Of a stretch of DNA of 64,000 nt, positions 1-8,137 are shown one piece after another. The notes beneath the pieces were generated by a model, which saw only the letters and a list, made by a program, of their open reading frames with translations, searched no databases and had not been told where the DNA came from. The stretch spans positions 1,302,001 to 1,366,000 of the forward strand of contig LR733345.1 in assembly GCA_902506225.1 (NCBI GenBank), given 5' to 3'. This DNA is from Faucicola sp902506225 (GTDB lineage: Bacteria > Pseudomonadota > Gammaproteobacteria > Pseudomonadales > Moraxellaceae). A program made the position numbers and the translations under genes. The number at the start of each line of letters is the position of its first letter. Positions within the stretch are counted from its first letter, which is position 1.

Positions 1-546
1 GAACTTTACCAAATGCACAAAGCTTGGGCGTGGGAACACCAAGCGTTGGTTCGCGCACGTGCCATTTGCGGGGATAACCGTGTGATGATGCGATTTGACC
101 AGATTCGTAAAGAAGTGTTGTGTCTGCCGCGTGATAAAGACAGTGTTCGTATCGAAGTATCCACCATGCGGCATAAGATGCAAGACCATTTGGGCAGCAA
201 ACCGCACACCAAGCAGCAAGGATTATTCCATCTGAAACAAGATGCAGGCGGATTGGTTGATATTGAGTTTATTGCCCAGTTTGCTGTCTTGGCGTATGCC
301 AATCGTTATCCTGCGTTGGCCATTTGGAGTGACAATGTGCGTATTTTTGAAGCGCTCGCCAAAACAGGTATTATCGAAACCGAAATATGCCAACAGCTAA
401 CGCACGCTTATCTTCGTATCCGCAGTATGACACATCAGTTGGCTTTGGCAGAGCAGCCGATACTGGTGGATGAAGCCCAGTGGCATGAACTGCGTCATTT
501 TGTTGATGAACAATGGCATCGCTTGATTGGACAGCGTCCAGAATAG
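1..546 (+). CDS. glnE: Glutamate-ammonia-ligase adenylyltransferase, C-terminal part (5' end outside window)
   Basis: The frame is open from the first base and ends at 546, so only about the last 180 residues of a protein of roughly 900-1000 residues are visible. GlnE attaches and removes AMP on glutamine synthetase in response to nitrogen status. The visible part belongs to the C-terminal adenylyltransferase domain: motifs such as KQDAGGLVDIEF, near residue 80 of the fragment, and a helical tail ending in VDEQWHRLIG are typical of GlnE/GlnD-like nucleotidyltransferases. The gene ends 85 bp before ilvE, and that gap is filled by three copies of a 20-bp tandem repeat. Internal ATGs such as the one at 13 are not starts. 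Family assignment is firm; the catalytic N-terminal half cannot be judged here. Confidence 0.9.
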   Translation, partial: ELYQMHKAWAWEHQALVRARAICGDNRVMMRFDQIRKEVLCLPRDKDSVRIEVSTMRHKMQDHLGSKPHTKQQGLFHLKQDAGGLVDIEFIAQFAVLAYANRYPALAIWSDNVRIFEALAKTGIIETEICQQLTHAYLRIRSMTHQLALAEQPILVDEAQWHELRHFVDEQWHRLIGQRPE

Positions 547-557
547 ATGTAACATCA

Positions 558-617
558 CTTTTTATTTCAAACAAAAACTTTTATTTCAAACAAAGTACTT
601 TTTATTTCAAACAAAAC
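558..617. repeat. Three tandem copies of a 20-bp unit between glnE and ilvE
   Basis: Copies begin at 558, 578 and 598, each carrying CTTTTATTTCAAACAAA with small differences (copy 2 has one T fewer in the T run). The array starts 11 bp after the glnE stop codon and ends just before the ilvE ribosome-binding site (AGGAG at 621-625). No hairpin is formed. It is one of many short tandem duplications in this window. Confidence 0.9.
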
Positions 618-631
618 ACTAGGAGTAATCA

Positions 632-1576
632 ATGGCAACAATTCCCAGCATGGCAGACCGTGATGGTTTTATTTGGATGGATGGCAACATGGTAGACTGG
701 CGTGATGCCAAAATCCACGTATTAACCCACACACTGCACTACGGGATGGGCGTATTTGAGGGGGTGCGAGCCTACAAAACCCATGATGGACGCACGGCGA
801 TTTTTCGTCTAGAAGACCATACCCAGCGCCTGCTAAATTCCGCTAAAATTTTCCAGCTTGCTGTCCCCTATTCGTATGAAGAAGTATTACAAGCACAAAA
901 AGCCGTGGTACGTGAAAACAACCTTGAATCGGCATACCTTCGCCCATTGATTTGGGTCGGTTCTGAAAAATTGGGTATCGCTGCCAAAGATAATAGCATT
1001 CACACCATCGTCGCCGCTTGGGTTTGGGGCGCTTATCTGGGTGAAGAAGGCATGGCAAAAGGTATCCGGGTAAAAACCTCAAGTTTTACCCATCACCATC
1101 CAAACGTCACCATGTGTAAAGCCAAAGCCGTCAGCAACTACCCAGTATCTATCATGTCAAACCAAGAAGTTACCCGTCATGGCTATGATGAAGCGGTATT
1201 GATGGATACCCAAGGCTATGTTTGTCAAGGCTCAGGGGAAAACTTATTTTTGGTCAAAGACGGTGAGCTGCATACCCCAGATTTGTCAGGGGGGGCATTG
1301 GACGGCATTACCCGTCGCACGGTGATACAGTTTGCACAGGACTTGGGCATCAAAGTGCATGAGCGTAGAATCACCCGTGATGAATTTTATATCGCGGATG
1401 AAATCTTTATGACAGGTACTGCTGCTGAGATTACCCCAATTCGTGAATATGATGACCATGTCATTGGCTGCGGCGCGCGTGGTGAAATCACCGAAAAACT
1501 GCAAAGTCTGTTTTTTGATGTGGTGCAAGGCAAAAATGATAAATACGCGCACTGGCTCAGCTACGTGGATGAATAA
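632..1576 (+). CDS. ilvE: Branched-chain amino acid aminotransferase
   Basis: This 314-residue protein is a fold-type IV PLP aminotransferase that carries out the last step of valine, leucine and isoleucine synthesis and the first step of their breakdown. Family features are an N-terminal HYGMGVFEG-type block (residues about 36-44), a KAVSNY stretch near residue 165 that should hold the PLP-binding lysine, and GSGENLF (about 200) and TGTAAEITP (about 260) motifs. The length is normal for bacterial IlvE (about 300-310). The ATG at 632 has AGGAG seven bases upstream. A strong terminator follows at 1624-1660, so the gene is separated from the LOS genes behind it. D-amino acid or aminodeoxychorismate-lyase relatives share the fold, but the length and motifs favour IlvE. 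Confidence 0.93.
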   Translation: MATIPSMADRDGFIWMDGNMVDWRDAKIHVLTHTLHYGMGVFEGVRAYKTHDGRTAIFRLEDHTQRLLNSAKIFQLAVPYSYEEVLQAQKAVVRENNLESAYLRPLIWVGSEKLGIAAKDNSIHTIVAAWVWGAYLGEEGMAKGIRVKTSSFTHHHPNVTMCKAKAVSNYPVSIMSNQEVTRHGYDEAVLMDTQGYVCQGSGENLFLVKDGELHTPDLSGGALDGITRRTVIQFAQDLGIKVHERRITRDEFYIADEIFMTGTAAEITPIREYDDHVIGCGARGEITEKLQSLFFDVVQGKNDKYAHWLSYVDE

Positions 1577-1623
1577 TCGGTAAAATTGTAGCTACGTGAA
1601 AATAAGTAGATAAGTGAAAATAA

Positions 1624-1660
1624 AAGGATAGTTATGTTAAAATGACTATCCTTATTTTTT
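1624..1660 (+). terminator. Rho-independent terminator of ilvE
   Basis: A 9-bp perfect stem (AAGGATAGT at 1624-1632 with ACTATCCTT at 1645-1653) closes a 12-base loop and is followed by a run of T (1655-1660). It stands between the ilvE stop and the first glycosyltransferase gene. Confidence 0.85.
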
Positions 1661-1688
1661 GAAGAATTATCGGTACTTTGGAAGTGAC

Positions 1689-2516
1689 ATGACAACATCG
1701 AGTGCAACCACCCCGCTTAAACAAATTATTTGTATCAAATGGGGTACCAAATATGGCGCAGATTACGTTAATAAACTCTACGGGATGGTAAGCCGTAATA
1801 TCACCCCGCCGTTTCGCTTTGTTTGCTTTACCGACAATACCGATGGCATTCGTCCTGAAGTAGAATGTCAGGATTTGCCGCCTAGCGATATTGTGATGCC
1901 TACCAATACCCTTGGTAAATGGCCTAAGTCACGGCTTTGGAATGCACAGCTTGGCAATGTCACAGGAACGGTATTATTTTTAGATCTTGATGTAGTCGTA
2001 GTGGGTAGCCTTGACGACTTTTTTAGTTTTGGCGATGACGATCAGACGGTGTTATCTTATAACCCAAGTAACCCTTTAGAGAAGCTAGGTCAAACCTCGT
2101 GTTTTCGCTTTAAAGTCGGTAGTTTGGTTAGTTTGCTAGAAAAATTCCGTGCCGATCCACAAGGGGTGGCGGATAAATATCGCTTTGAGCAGCGTTTTGT
2201 CACTCGCAATGCCCCAGGTGGGGTTAAGCTTTTTCCCAAAGAGTGGGTGGTGCATTTTCGCCGCAAATGCCGCCAGCCATTTCCGCTAAATTATTTTATC
2301 CCGCCAAAACTGCCTCATGATGCACGCATTATTATTTTCCCTGGCGATTTGTATCCGCAAAATGCGATTGCAGGACAATACAACAAAAATTCTGCCGATA
2401 ACGCTAAGGATCATTTAGGGCAATTATTCACCGCTGAAAAAATCAAAAAACCGATTTCGCATTTACGCCATTTTATTTTGCCGACTGATTGGGTGGCAAC
2501 GCATTGGCGAGAATAG
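1689..2516 (+). CDS. Putative glycosyltransferase (GT-A type, DxD motif), first gene of LOS cluster
   Basis: This 275-residue protein probably adds a sugar to lipooligosaccharide or another surface glycan. It has an N-terminal IICIKWGTKYG block near residues 14-24 and a hydrophobic strand leading into DLD (about residues 99-101), the metal/nucleotide-sugar binding signature of GT-A enzymes. It is clearly paralogous to the minus-strand gene at 8138-8920, which shares the KWGTKYGA-YVN start, FLD(L/I)D motif and QPFPL block. I chose the ATG at 1689 (GGAAG at 1680-1684); an in-frame TTG at 1659 lies in the T tract of the ilvE terminator. It begins a run of five packed plus-strand genes. The sugar and acceptor cannot be read from sequence. 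Confidence 0.75.
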   Translation: MTTSSATTPLKQIICIKWGTKYGADYVNKLYGMVSRNITPPFRFVCFTDNTDGIRPEVECQDLPPSDIVMPTNTLGKWPKSRLWNAQLGNVTGTVLFLDLDVVVVGSLDDFFSFGDDDQTVLSYNPSNPLEKLGQTSCFRFKVGSLVSLLEKFRADPQGVADKYRFEQRFVTRNAPGGVKLFPKEWVVHFRRKCRQPFPLNYFIPPKLPHDARIIIFPGDLYPQNAIAGQYNKNSADNAKDHLGQLFTAEKIKKPISHLRHFILPTDWVATHWRE

Positions 2517-2526
2517 AGGATAAACT

Positions 2527-3396
2527 ATGGCGAACTTAGACCAACCTATCAAAATATTTATCGGCTGTGACCCTAATAACAGCGACCTTGAGCAGATGAT
2601 GGTGCTAGATTATAGCTTGCACAAACATACAAGCGAGCCTGTTGAGATTATCTGGATGCAGTTAAGCCGTGACCCAAGCAGCGTATGGTATTCCAATCCG
2701 CAAACAGGCGAGGGCTGGCATACCGAAAAATGGGCGACCCCGTTTTCGGGTTTTCGTTGGGCAATCCCCGAATATTGTGGCTTTAGCGGACGGGCAATTT
2801 ATATGGATGCCGATATGGTTGTGTTGGACGATATCGCTAAATTATGGCAGCACCCGATATCCGATGAGGCGATTCTTGCGGCTAAAGGCGATGGCGATTT
2901 GATGCGACTGTGCACCTGCGTATGGGATTGCCAAAAAGCCAAGGATTATCTTGAGCCTGTCGCCCAGCTACAAGCCGATCCTGAGAGCCATAGCAAAATG
3001 ATGGCAAAATTTAAAGCCAATCCGCAACTCATACAGCTCTACCAAGACAGCTTTAATTGTGTGGATGGCGAAGATTTAGCGATTGAGGATATTCGGATTT
3101 TGCATTATTCGGATATGGGGACGCAGTTTAGCCATAAATATTCCTTACCGCGCTTACAAGCCGAGGGCAAAACGCATTGGTTTGATGGGCAGATTTTGCC
3201 GCACCCTCGTCAAGATTTGGTTGAGCTTTTCGATACCTATTATCAAGAGGCAGTACAAGCGGGCTATAGTATTGAAAACTATCGCACTACGCCGTTTGGC
3301 GAGTTTCCAAAAAGAACTTATAAAAAAGGTTACAGAGGTAATGCGGTCACTCGTCCTGCGAAAAAACCTTCTTTATTTAGTCGTTGGTTTAAATAG
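2527..3396 (+). CDS. Putative glycosyltransferase, GT8-like (DAD motif)
   Basis: This 289-residue protein has the look of GT8/GT-A surface-glycan transferases. It opens with IKIFIGCDPNN (residues about 8-18), has a GRAIYMDADMVVL block with the metal-binding DAD at residues 94-96, and shows FSHKYSLP and ILPHPR stretches later. No signal peptide or membrane helix is seen, consistent with an enzyme working at the cytoplasmic face of the inner membrane. AGAGGA at 2515-2520 serves ATG 2527, and the gene follows its neighbour by 10 bp, so the two are very likely co-transcribed. A role in LOS outer-core or branch synthesis is inferred from context. Confidence 0.72.
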   Translation: MANLDQPIKIFIGCDPNNSDLEQMMVLDYSLHKHTSEPVEIIWMQLSRDPSSVWYSNPQTGEGWHTEKWATPFSGFRWAIPEYCGFSGRAIYMDADMVVLDDIAKLWQHPISDEAILAAKGDGDLMRLCTCVWDCQKAKDYLEPVAQLQADPESHSKMMAKFKANPQLIQLYQDSFNCVDGEDLAIEDIRILHYSDMGTQFSHKYSLPRLQAEGKTHWFDGQILPHPRQDLVELFDTYYQEAVQAGYSIENYRTTPFGEFPKRTYKKGYRGNAVTRPAKKPSLFSRWFK

Positions 3397-3411
3397 TCAA
3401 TAGAGAATTAA

Positions 3412-4509
3412 ATGGCATTGGTACAGTCACAAAAAATCGTATTAGTGATTAATTCACTGCAAGGCGGTGGGGCAGAAAAATTTGTTTTGACCTTGGGGGA
3501 AGCCTTTTATCAGATGGGCTTTGAGGTGCATATTGTCCGATTTGACCCGATTGTCGAACATACATTAAGCGAAAATTTAATCTATCATCTTATTCCTTTT
3601 CGCAATTATCGACGCTTGCCGAAAGGTAAAATTCGGCATTTCTTTTTTGCTCGCGCGGTTGATGGCTATATCAATAAACATATTGGTCAGCCTGTGGCCA
3701 TATTCGTGAACTTGTACCGTGAACATGAGGTATTTTATTACTCAAGGCAAAAAAAGGTGGCGTATGTCATCCATAATCAACTGAGTGAAAAATTAAAACT
3801 TGCTACCTTGCCGCCCAATCAGCTCTGTCACTTTCAACGAATTTATACCAAGTATCCTGCTATTTGTGTGAGCGGCGGGGTAGAGCAAGATTTTGTCCGT
3901 CAATTTGGTGAACCGACCAAAACCACCACGATTTATAACCCCATCGACCGTGATAACATCCGTGTATTAGCTGAGGCAGCTAACCCAGATTTACCCGCCA
4001 TCACCCGACAGGGTTATCTTATCCATGTGGGCAGTTTTAAAGCGCAAAAAGGGCATGAAATCTTATTGCAAGCTTATGCCAATTCGGCACAGACATTGCC
4101 CTTGGTATTGGTGGGTAAGGGTAATCTGCAAGCGCAAATTGAACAAAACATTATCGCGCTAAACTTGCAAGATAAAGTGATTTTAACTGGGTTTCAAAAG
4201 AATCCTTACCCATTGCTAAAGCACGCCACAGGGTTTGTGTTATCCTCGCATTTTGAGGGATTTGCATTGGTGTTGGCAGAGTCATTGGCATTGGGCGTGC
4301 CTGCGATTAGCACCGATTGTCCGTCAGGACCTAGTGAAATTTTGCCGCCGCAGAATTTGGTGGCAGTGGCAGATATCCCTGCGTTAACTGAAAAAATCAA
4401 CCAATTAATGAGCCATCCTAGCCAGTTTAACGTGCCATTTAACGAAGCTTTTTTGCCGCAAAATGTTGCCCGTCAGTATTTGGCATTTATGGGGGTTGGC
4501 TTTGAATAA
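3412..4509 (+). CDS. Glycosyltransferase family 4 (GT-B type)
   Basis: A 365-residue retaining GT-B glycosyltransferase. The N-terminal half begins with INSLQGGGAEKF (residues about 14-24), the acceptor-side glycine-rich loop of GT4 enzymes. The C-terminal half carries VGSFKAQKG, the donor-side VGKGNLQAQIE and the EGFALVLAE motif (E282 and E290, the EX7E signature of nucleotide-sugar binding). It is paralogous to the gene at 5300-6397, with which it shares the order of all these blocks; a GT25 gene lies between them. Spacing to the preceding gene is 15 bp. The likely role is transfer of a hexose in LOS synthesis; donor sugar unknown. Confidence 0.82.
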   Translation: MALVQSQKIVLVINSLQGGGAEKFVLTLGEAFYQMGFEVHIVRFDPIVEHTLSENLIYHLIPFRNYRRLPKGKIRHFFFARAVDGYINKHIGQPVAIFVNLYREHEVFYYSRQKKVAYVIHNQLSEKLKLATLPPNQLCHFQRIYTKYPAICVSGGVEQDFVRQFGEPTKTTTIYNPIDRDNIRVLAEAANPDLPAITRQGYLIHVGSFKAQKGHEILLQAYANSAQTLPLVLVGKGNLQAQIEQNIIALNLQDKVILTGFQKNPYPLLKHATGFVLSSHFEGFALVLAESLALGVPAISTDCPSGPSEILPPQNLVAVADIPALTEKINQLMSHPSQFNVPFNEAFLPQNVARQYLAFMGVGFE

Positions 4510-4527
4510 ATCCAAGCGAGAAAAGTG

Positions 4528-5283
4528 ATGCTAAAAAATTATGTGATTAGTCTCGCTCATCATAGCAAGCGGCAAAGCCATATCCAACAAGAGTTTGCTA
4601 AGCAGCACATACCTTTTACTTTTTTTTCGGCAGTCACCCCTGATAAAAATACCCAAGTCGCTCAGCAACTGGCGATTGATATCACAAAGTCGGTATCTAG
4701 TGACACCGAAATTGCCTGTTTTTTAAGTCATGCTAGTCTATGGCAACGCTGTGTGGATGAAAATCTTGATTATATCGGTATTTATGAGGATGATATTTTT
4801 TTAGGTCAGCAGTTCGAGCAGTTGCTCCGTCAAATTGATGTTTTTCAAAGCCAAGCTATCGATATTTTAAAATTAGAAAAGGTAAGCCCAAGGGTGCATT
4901 TGGCTCATCCGATAGTCTTACCTCAGAGTAAACGGACGATTTATGAATTAAAGTCTCGCCATTTAGGCGGGGCAGGTTATCTGCTATCCCATCGCGCTTG
5001 TCAGTATCTATTACAATATATCAGAAACCTACCGCAGCTTGAGGCAGTCGATGTGATGCTATTTGATGTGGGGAAATACCCCAAAGCCCTGCCTGTATAT
5101 CAGCTTGTGCCTGCGATTGTGATTCAGGAGCATCATCTATTACCGCAAGTTGCTTTGGCAAGCAGCCTACAGGCAACCAGAAGCCGAGAAATTAAACGAC
5201 CCTTAACAAGGCTACAAAAAATCAAACGTGAAGTCCTGCGTGCGACACGCCCACTATATATGACCAACCTTACCTTTGAATAA
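4528..5283 (+). CDS. Glycosyltransferase family 25 (LOS biosynthesis)
   Basis: This 251-residue protein matches the GT25 pattern of Neisseria/Haemophilus LgtB/LgtE/Lex1-type LOS galactosyl- or glucosyl-transferases: N-terminal NYVISLAHHSKR, EIACFLSH (about residues 61-68), YEDD (about 86-89) as the acidic metal site, GGAGYLLS (about 155) and VDVMLFD (about 183). The start may be the GTG at 4525 or the ATG at 4528; I prefer ATG, with GAG at 4518-4520 as a weak ribosome site. The end overlaps an in-frame TTG of the next gene, but that gene more likely starts at 5300. GT25 enzymes are nearly always LOS/LPS-specific, so this gene is the best evidence that the cluster builds LOS. Confidence 0.85.
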   Translation: MLKNYVISLAHHSKRQSHIQQEFAKQHIPFTFFSAVTPDKNTQVAQQLAIDITKSVSSDTEIACFLSHASLWQRCVDENLDYIGIYEDDIFLGQQFEQLLRQIDVFQSQAIDILKLEKVSPRVHLAHPIVLPQSKRTIYELKSRHLGGAGYLLSHRACQYLLQYIRNLPQLEAVDVMLFDVGKYPKALPVYQLVPAIVIQEHHLLPQVALASSLQATRSREIKRPLTRLQKIKREVLRATRPLYMTNLTFE

Positions 5284-5299
5284 ACCTAAGGAGCCACTT

Positions 5300-6397
5300 G
5301 TGAGCTACAACCCCTCAAATATTATTGTGTTGGTTATCAACTGCTTGCAGGGGGGCGGGGCAGAAAAGTCAGTATTGACGCTCGCGGAAGGCTTTTATCA
5401 ACTGGGCTATAAAGTCCATGTCATCCGATTTAAAGCCACAACAGAATATGAGCTTAGCCCACATATTGATTTTCATATTGTCAACTTTAAGTGGTTTAAA
5501 TTAATCCCCAGTGATAGGCTACGTTACCAACAATTTGCCAAACATTTAGATAACTATATTTTAACGCATATTGGTCAGCCATGTTTGACGATTGCAAATT
5601 TGGAACGGGCGGACAAGGTATTAAGCTATAGCCAGTTACCCAATGTCATTCATGTGATTCGTAATACCCTTTCTCAAGAACTGAAATTAGCCCAAGCTCG
5701 CAATAAGCCTATGGATATAGCGCAGCTAACGACGACCTATCATGCGCAGCCTTGTGTGGCGATTAGTGAAGGGGTGGCGGTGGATTTTAAGGCGACCTTA
5801 GGGCTGACGAATATTGCCACGATTTATAACCCGATTGATAACAAACTTATTGAGGCGATGGCAGAGGCATACCCGCTAGAGATTGCGGAGTTTATTGTGC
5901 ATGTGGGCAGCTTCAAGTACCAAAAAGCCCATGATATTCTGCTAAAAGCCTATGCCAAAACCTCGCAACGCTATCCGCTGTATTTGGTGGGTCAAGGCAA
6001 GCTGATGGCAGAAACCAAACAGCTTGCGGTTGATTTAGGGATTAGCGACAAGGTGGTATTTACTGGCTTTAAATCCAACCCCTATCCGTATATCAAACAC
6101 GCTAAATGCTTAGTGTTAAGTTCTCGATTTGAGGGCTTTGGGCGAGTGATTGCCGAAGCATTAGCCGTGGATACACCTGTGATAAGCACCGACTGTCCGT
6201 ATGGTCCTAGTGAGTTGTTACCAAGACAAAATCTTGTCCCTGTCGATGATATTGACGCCTTAGCCCAATTATTAGAACAAGCAATGGCAAATCCATCGGC
6301 GTTTGCCGTGCCGTTTGATGAGCGATTTTTACCCAAAAATATCGCTAACCAATACATTGAGCGATTCGTTACCTCTAATCTGCACGATACGGAATAA
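5300..6397 (+). CDS. Glycosyltransferase family 4 (GT-B type), paralogue of 3412-4509
   Basis: A 365-residue GT4 enzyme with the same architecture as its paralogue two genes upstream: INCLQGGGAEKS near the N-terminus, VHVGSFKYQKAHD mid-protein and EGFGRVIAE in the donor domain. I chose the GTG at 5300 because AAGGAG at 5288-5293 lies six bases upstream; an in-frame TTG at 5276 has no such site and lies inside the previous gene. It is the last plus-strand gene of the cluster, and its 3' end overlaps the 3' end of the convergent gene at 6375-7229 by 23 bp, leaving no room for a terminator between them. Duplication followed by divergence of the GT4 pair is inferred. Confidence 0.82.
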   Translation: MSYNPSNIIVLVINCLQGGGAEKSVLTLAEGFYQLGYKVHVIRFKATTEYELSPHIDFHIVNFKWFKLIPSDRLRYQQFAKHLDNYILTHIGQPCLTIANLERADKVLSYSQLPNVIHVIRNTLSQELKLAQARNKPMDIAQLTTTYHAQPCVAISEGVAVDFKATLGLTNIATIYNPIDNKLIEAMAEAYPLEIAEFIVHVGSFKYQKAHDILLKAYAKTSQRYPLYLVGQGKLMAETKQLAVDLGISDKVVFTGFKSNPYPYIKHAKCLVLSSRFEGFGRVIAEALAVDTPVISTDCPYGPSELLPRQNLVPVDDIDALAQLLEQAMANPSAFAVPFDERFLPKNIANQYIERFVTSNLHDTE

Positions 6398-7229
6398 ATG
6401 TAAACAAATCCTTAGAAATGGGCGAGTGGTTATAAATTTGCACGCCTTTTTGCTGATAGTTGTTGGCTACCCAATCAAACGACGGTACGATACGGTGGCT
6501 GATAGCCTTATCAAGTTTGGTCGGGGCAGCATTTTCTTGGTTTTCATAAAACCGTGGCTGCTGGCTATTGATTAAATCAATGCCATACAGATGTATCACT
6601 TGAAATCCTAGAGAATAAGCAAGCTGTAACGCCACCAACGCTACCGTTCCCCCTTCAACAAAGCCGTAACGAATATCCCAAGACACCCCAATTTTTTTGT
6701 TAATAGTATGATAAGGGCTATGTTTTAGGTGTTTTAGTCGGGTGCGTTTATTGAGTGTGACAGCTATTTTGCCTAAAAGGCTAGTTTGCTGAAGGGCAAT
6801 CAAACTATCATCAATCGGCCTATCGACTGGATAGATGATATAGATATGGTCAGCATATTGAACTAAAAAATCGGGCGCATCTTGCCATAGTTGTTCTGCC
6901 ACTAAAGCACTGATATACAGCGGATAACCCCCCTGATAATACTGCAGCGGAATACTACAGTTATGCTTAATAAAGCGTGGGTCGGTGATGACATAAGCCA
7001 CAATTTTGTCAAATTTATAGTGTTCGGTCAGGCTAATACTGCCATTTACAAATATAACCGACTCACAACTAAGCAGGTCAATGGCATTGGTCTGGATGCT
7101 TGGGCCTGATGCCAAAATATGTACCGTCGTATCAGAGACTTTTGGTAGCACAAATGCAGGATTGACAATACGTAGGGCGATTGTCTGAGTAGATCGGGTA
7201 AATATCAAAGAATGATTGGCTACCACCAT
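6375..7229 (-). CDS. Putative LOS sugar transferase, GT42 (sialyltransferase)/WaaZ-like
   Basis: This 284-residue protein is not a standard GT-A or GT-B enzyme. It shows ILASGPSI (residues about 38-45), FVNGSI (about 60-65), a long block ending in LGFQVIHLYGIDL (about 208-220) and a C-terminal VQIYNHSPIS. The same order (GNGPSL, IALGYKEIYLSGIDF, YCLCPNS) is found in Campylobacter GT42 sialyltransferases, and a comparable ASGPS start occurs in WaaZ-type Kdo transferases; both use CMP-activated acid sugars. That comparison is from memory, so the assignment is an inference. The start overlaps the end of the upstream gene (7220-8029) by 10 bp, indicating translational coupling. A DUF115-like protein with no transferase activity is the main alternative. 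Confidence 0.55.
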   Translation of the reverse strand: MVVANHSLIFTRSTQTIALRIVNPAFVLPKVSDTTVHILASGPSIQTNAIDLLSCESVIFVNGSISLTEHYKFDKIVAYVITDPRFIKHNCSIPLQYYQGGYPLYISALVAEQLWQDAPDFLVQYADHIYIIYPVDRPIDDSLIALQQTSLLGKIAVTLNKRTRLKHLKHSPYHTINKKIGVSWDIRYGFVEGGTVALVALQLAYSLGFQVIHLYGIDLINSQQPRFYENQENAAPTKLDKAISHRIVPSFDWVANNYQQKGVQIYNHSPISKDLFTFIPYRAD

Positions 7230-8029
7230 GCTGATTTTTCATCCTTATGTAGTTGTTTTAATGTGGTGAATGCGCTAGGTTGGTCATGCAATCTAGCAAA
7301 CACCTTGAGTAAGAGTGTGGTAGAAAAAGGGTCTTCAGCGTAAAAATGCTGATACCGCTCACGCATATGTTTTAGTGTATCGTCCTTACCTAGCCTAAAA
7401 TAGGTCAAACCAGCATACAGCGGTTTATGATGCGCGTACAAAATAGCAGATTTTTCCTCATCTAGGCTGGCAGATGAATGACACAGATACTGCTGGGTTT
7501 CGTAGACTTTTATCGTATTAATCAAAGTAATAATATTGAGTAGTATTGCCTTTCTAGTCGGTTTTGGATCAAAATCAATAAAGGTATCGCAGGCAGAGGC
7601 AATCCACCGTAAACTTAAATTATCCATCAAATAGTCAGTCTGCGTTTGCCAAAGATGGGTAAAGGTTTGAAAAGTTTTTTCAGGTTGAAACCGACGGCGT
7701 AATAATACAATCAGTATCGCATGATAAAAACTAAGTTCAGATTGTCCTATAAACTCGCGTTGCAACGTGGTTAAATGCGTGTATAAATTGCGAATACGCC
7801 GTGGCTCATAGTCCATAAGCGGGTCTATCGGTTCATCCACTTGGGTATCATCTAATAAATGAGGGTGGGCTTGAATAATCGTGTCAATGATAGAACAAGT
7901 ATCACTATCAATCATACGACTTTTCATAGCCTCAATATTTTGCCCAGCATAGTGGTCAATAATTTGATTCGCGCCAAGGCGTTTTTCACTTTTAAATAAT
8001 AAAATAAACTTACGATACCAGTTTACCAT
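7220..8029 (-). CDS. Unknown 269-residue protein coupled to GT42/WaaZ-like gene
   Basis: I do not recognise this protein. It is probably soluble and largely helical, with no signal peptide, membrane segment or nucleotide-binding motif. It is rich in leucine, threonine, histidine and arginine, with a DYEPRRIRN stretch (near residue 73) and several regularly spaced helices in the second half, a pattern that could be TPR-like. Its last codons overlap the start of the GT42/WaaZ-like gene by 10 bp, so the two proteins are probably made together. Its place among LOS glycosyltransferases suggests a glycan-related or scaffold role, but nothing in the sequence proves it. The 108-bp gap upstream separates it from the glycosyltransferase at 8138-8920. 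Confidence 0.6.
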   Translation of the reverse strand: MVNWYRKFILLFKSEKRLGANQIIDHYAGQNIEAMKSRMIDSDTCSIIDTIIQAHPHLLDDTQVDEPIDPLMDYEPRRIRNLYTHLTTLQREFIGQSELSFYHAILIVLLRRRFQPEKTFQTFTHLWQTQTDYLMDNLSLRWIASACDTFIDFDPKPTRKAILLNIITLINTIKVYETQQYLCHSSASLDEEKSAILYAHHKPLYAGLTYFRLGKDDTLKHMRERYQHFYAEDPFSTTLLLKVFARLHDQPSAFTTLKQLHKDEKSAWW

Positions 8030-8137
8030 TTTTTATTATTCCTAAGACCGTAAGCTTATGTGAAATTTCTTTGAAGTTTAATTATCCGATGCTCAATTAT
8101 CCATTAACTATTTAAGGCTTTACTATCAAAGGTTGAG

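Noticed and set aside
558..617. Tandem repeats as a CRISPR array
   Set aside because: The units directly abut with no spacers, are 20 bp long, AT-rich and have no cas gene nearby.
1659..1688. In-frame TTG start that would lengthen the first LOS glycosyltransferase by ten residues
   Set aside because: It falls in the T tract of the ilvE terminator and has no ribosome site; ATG 1689 does.
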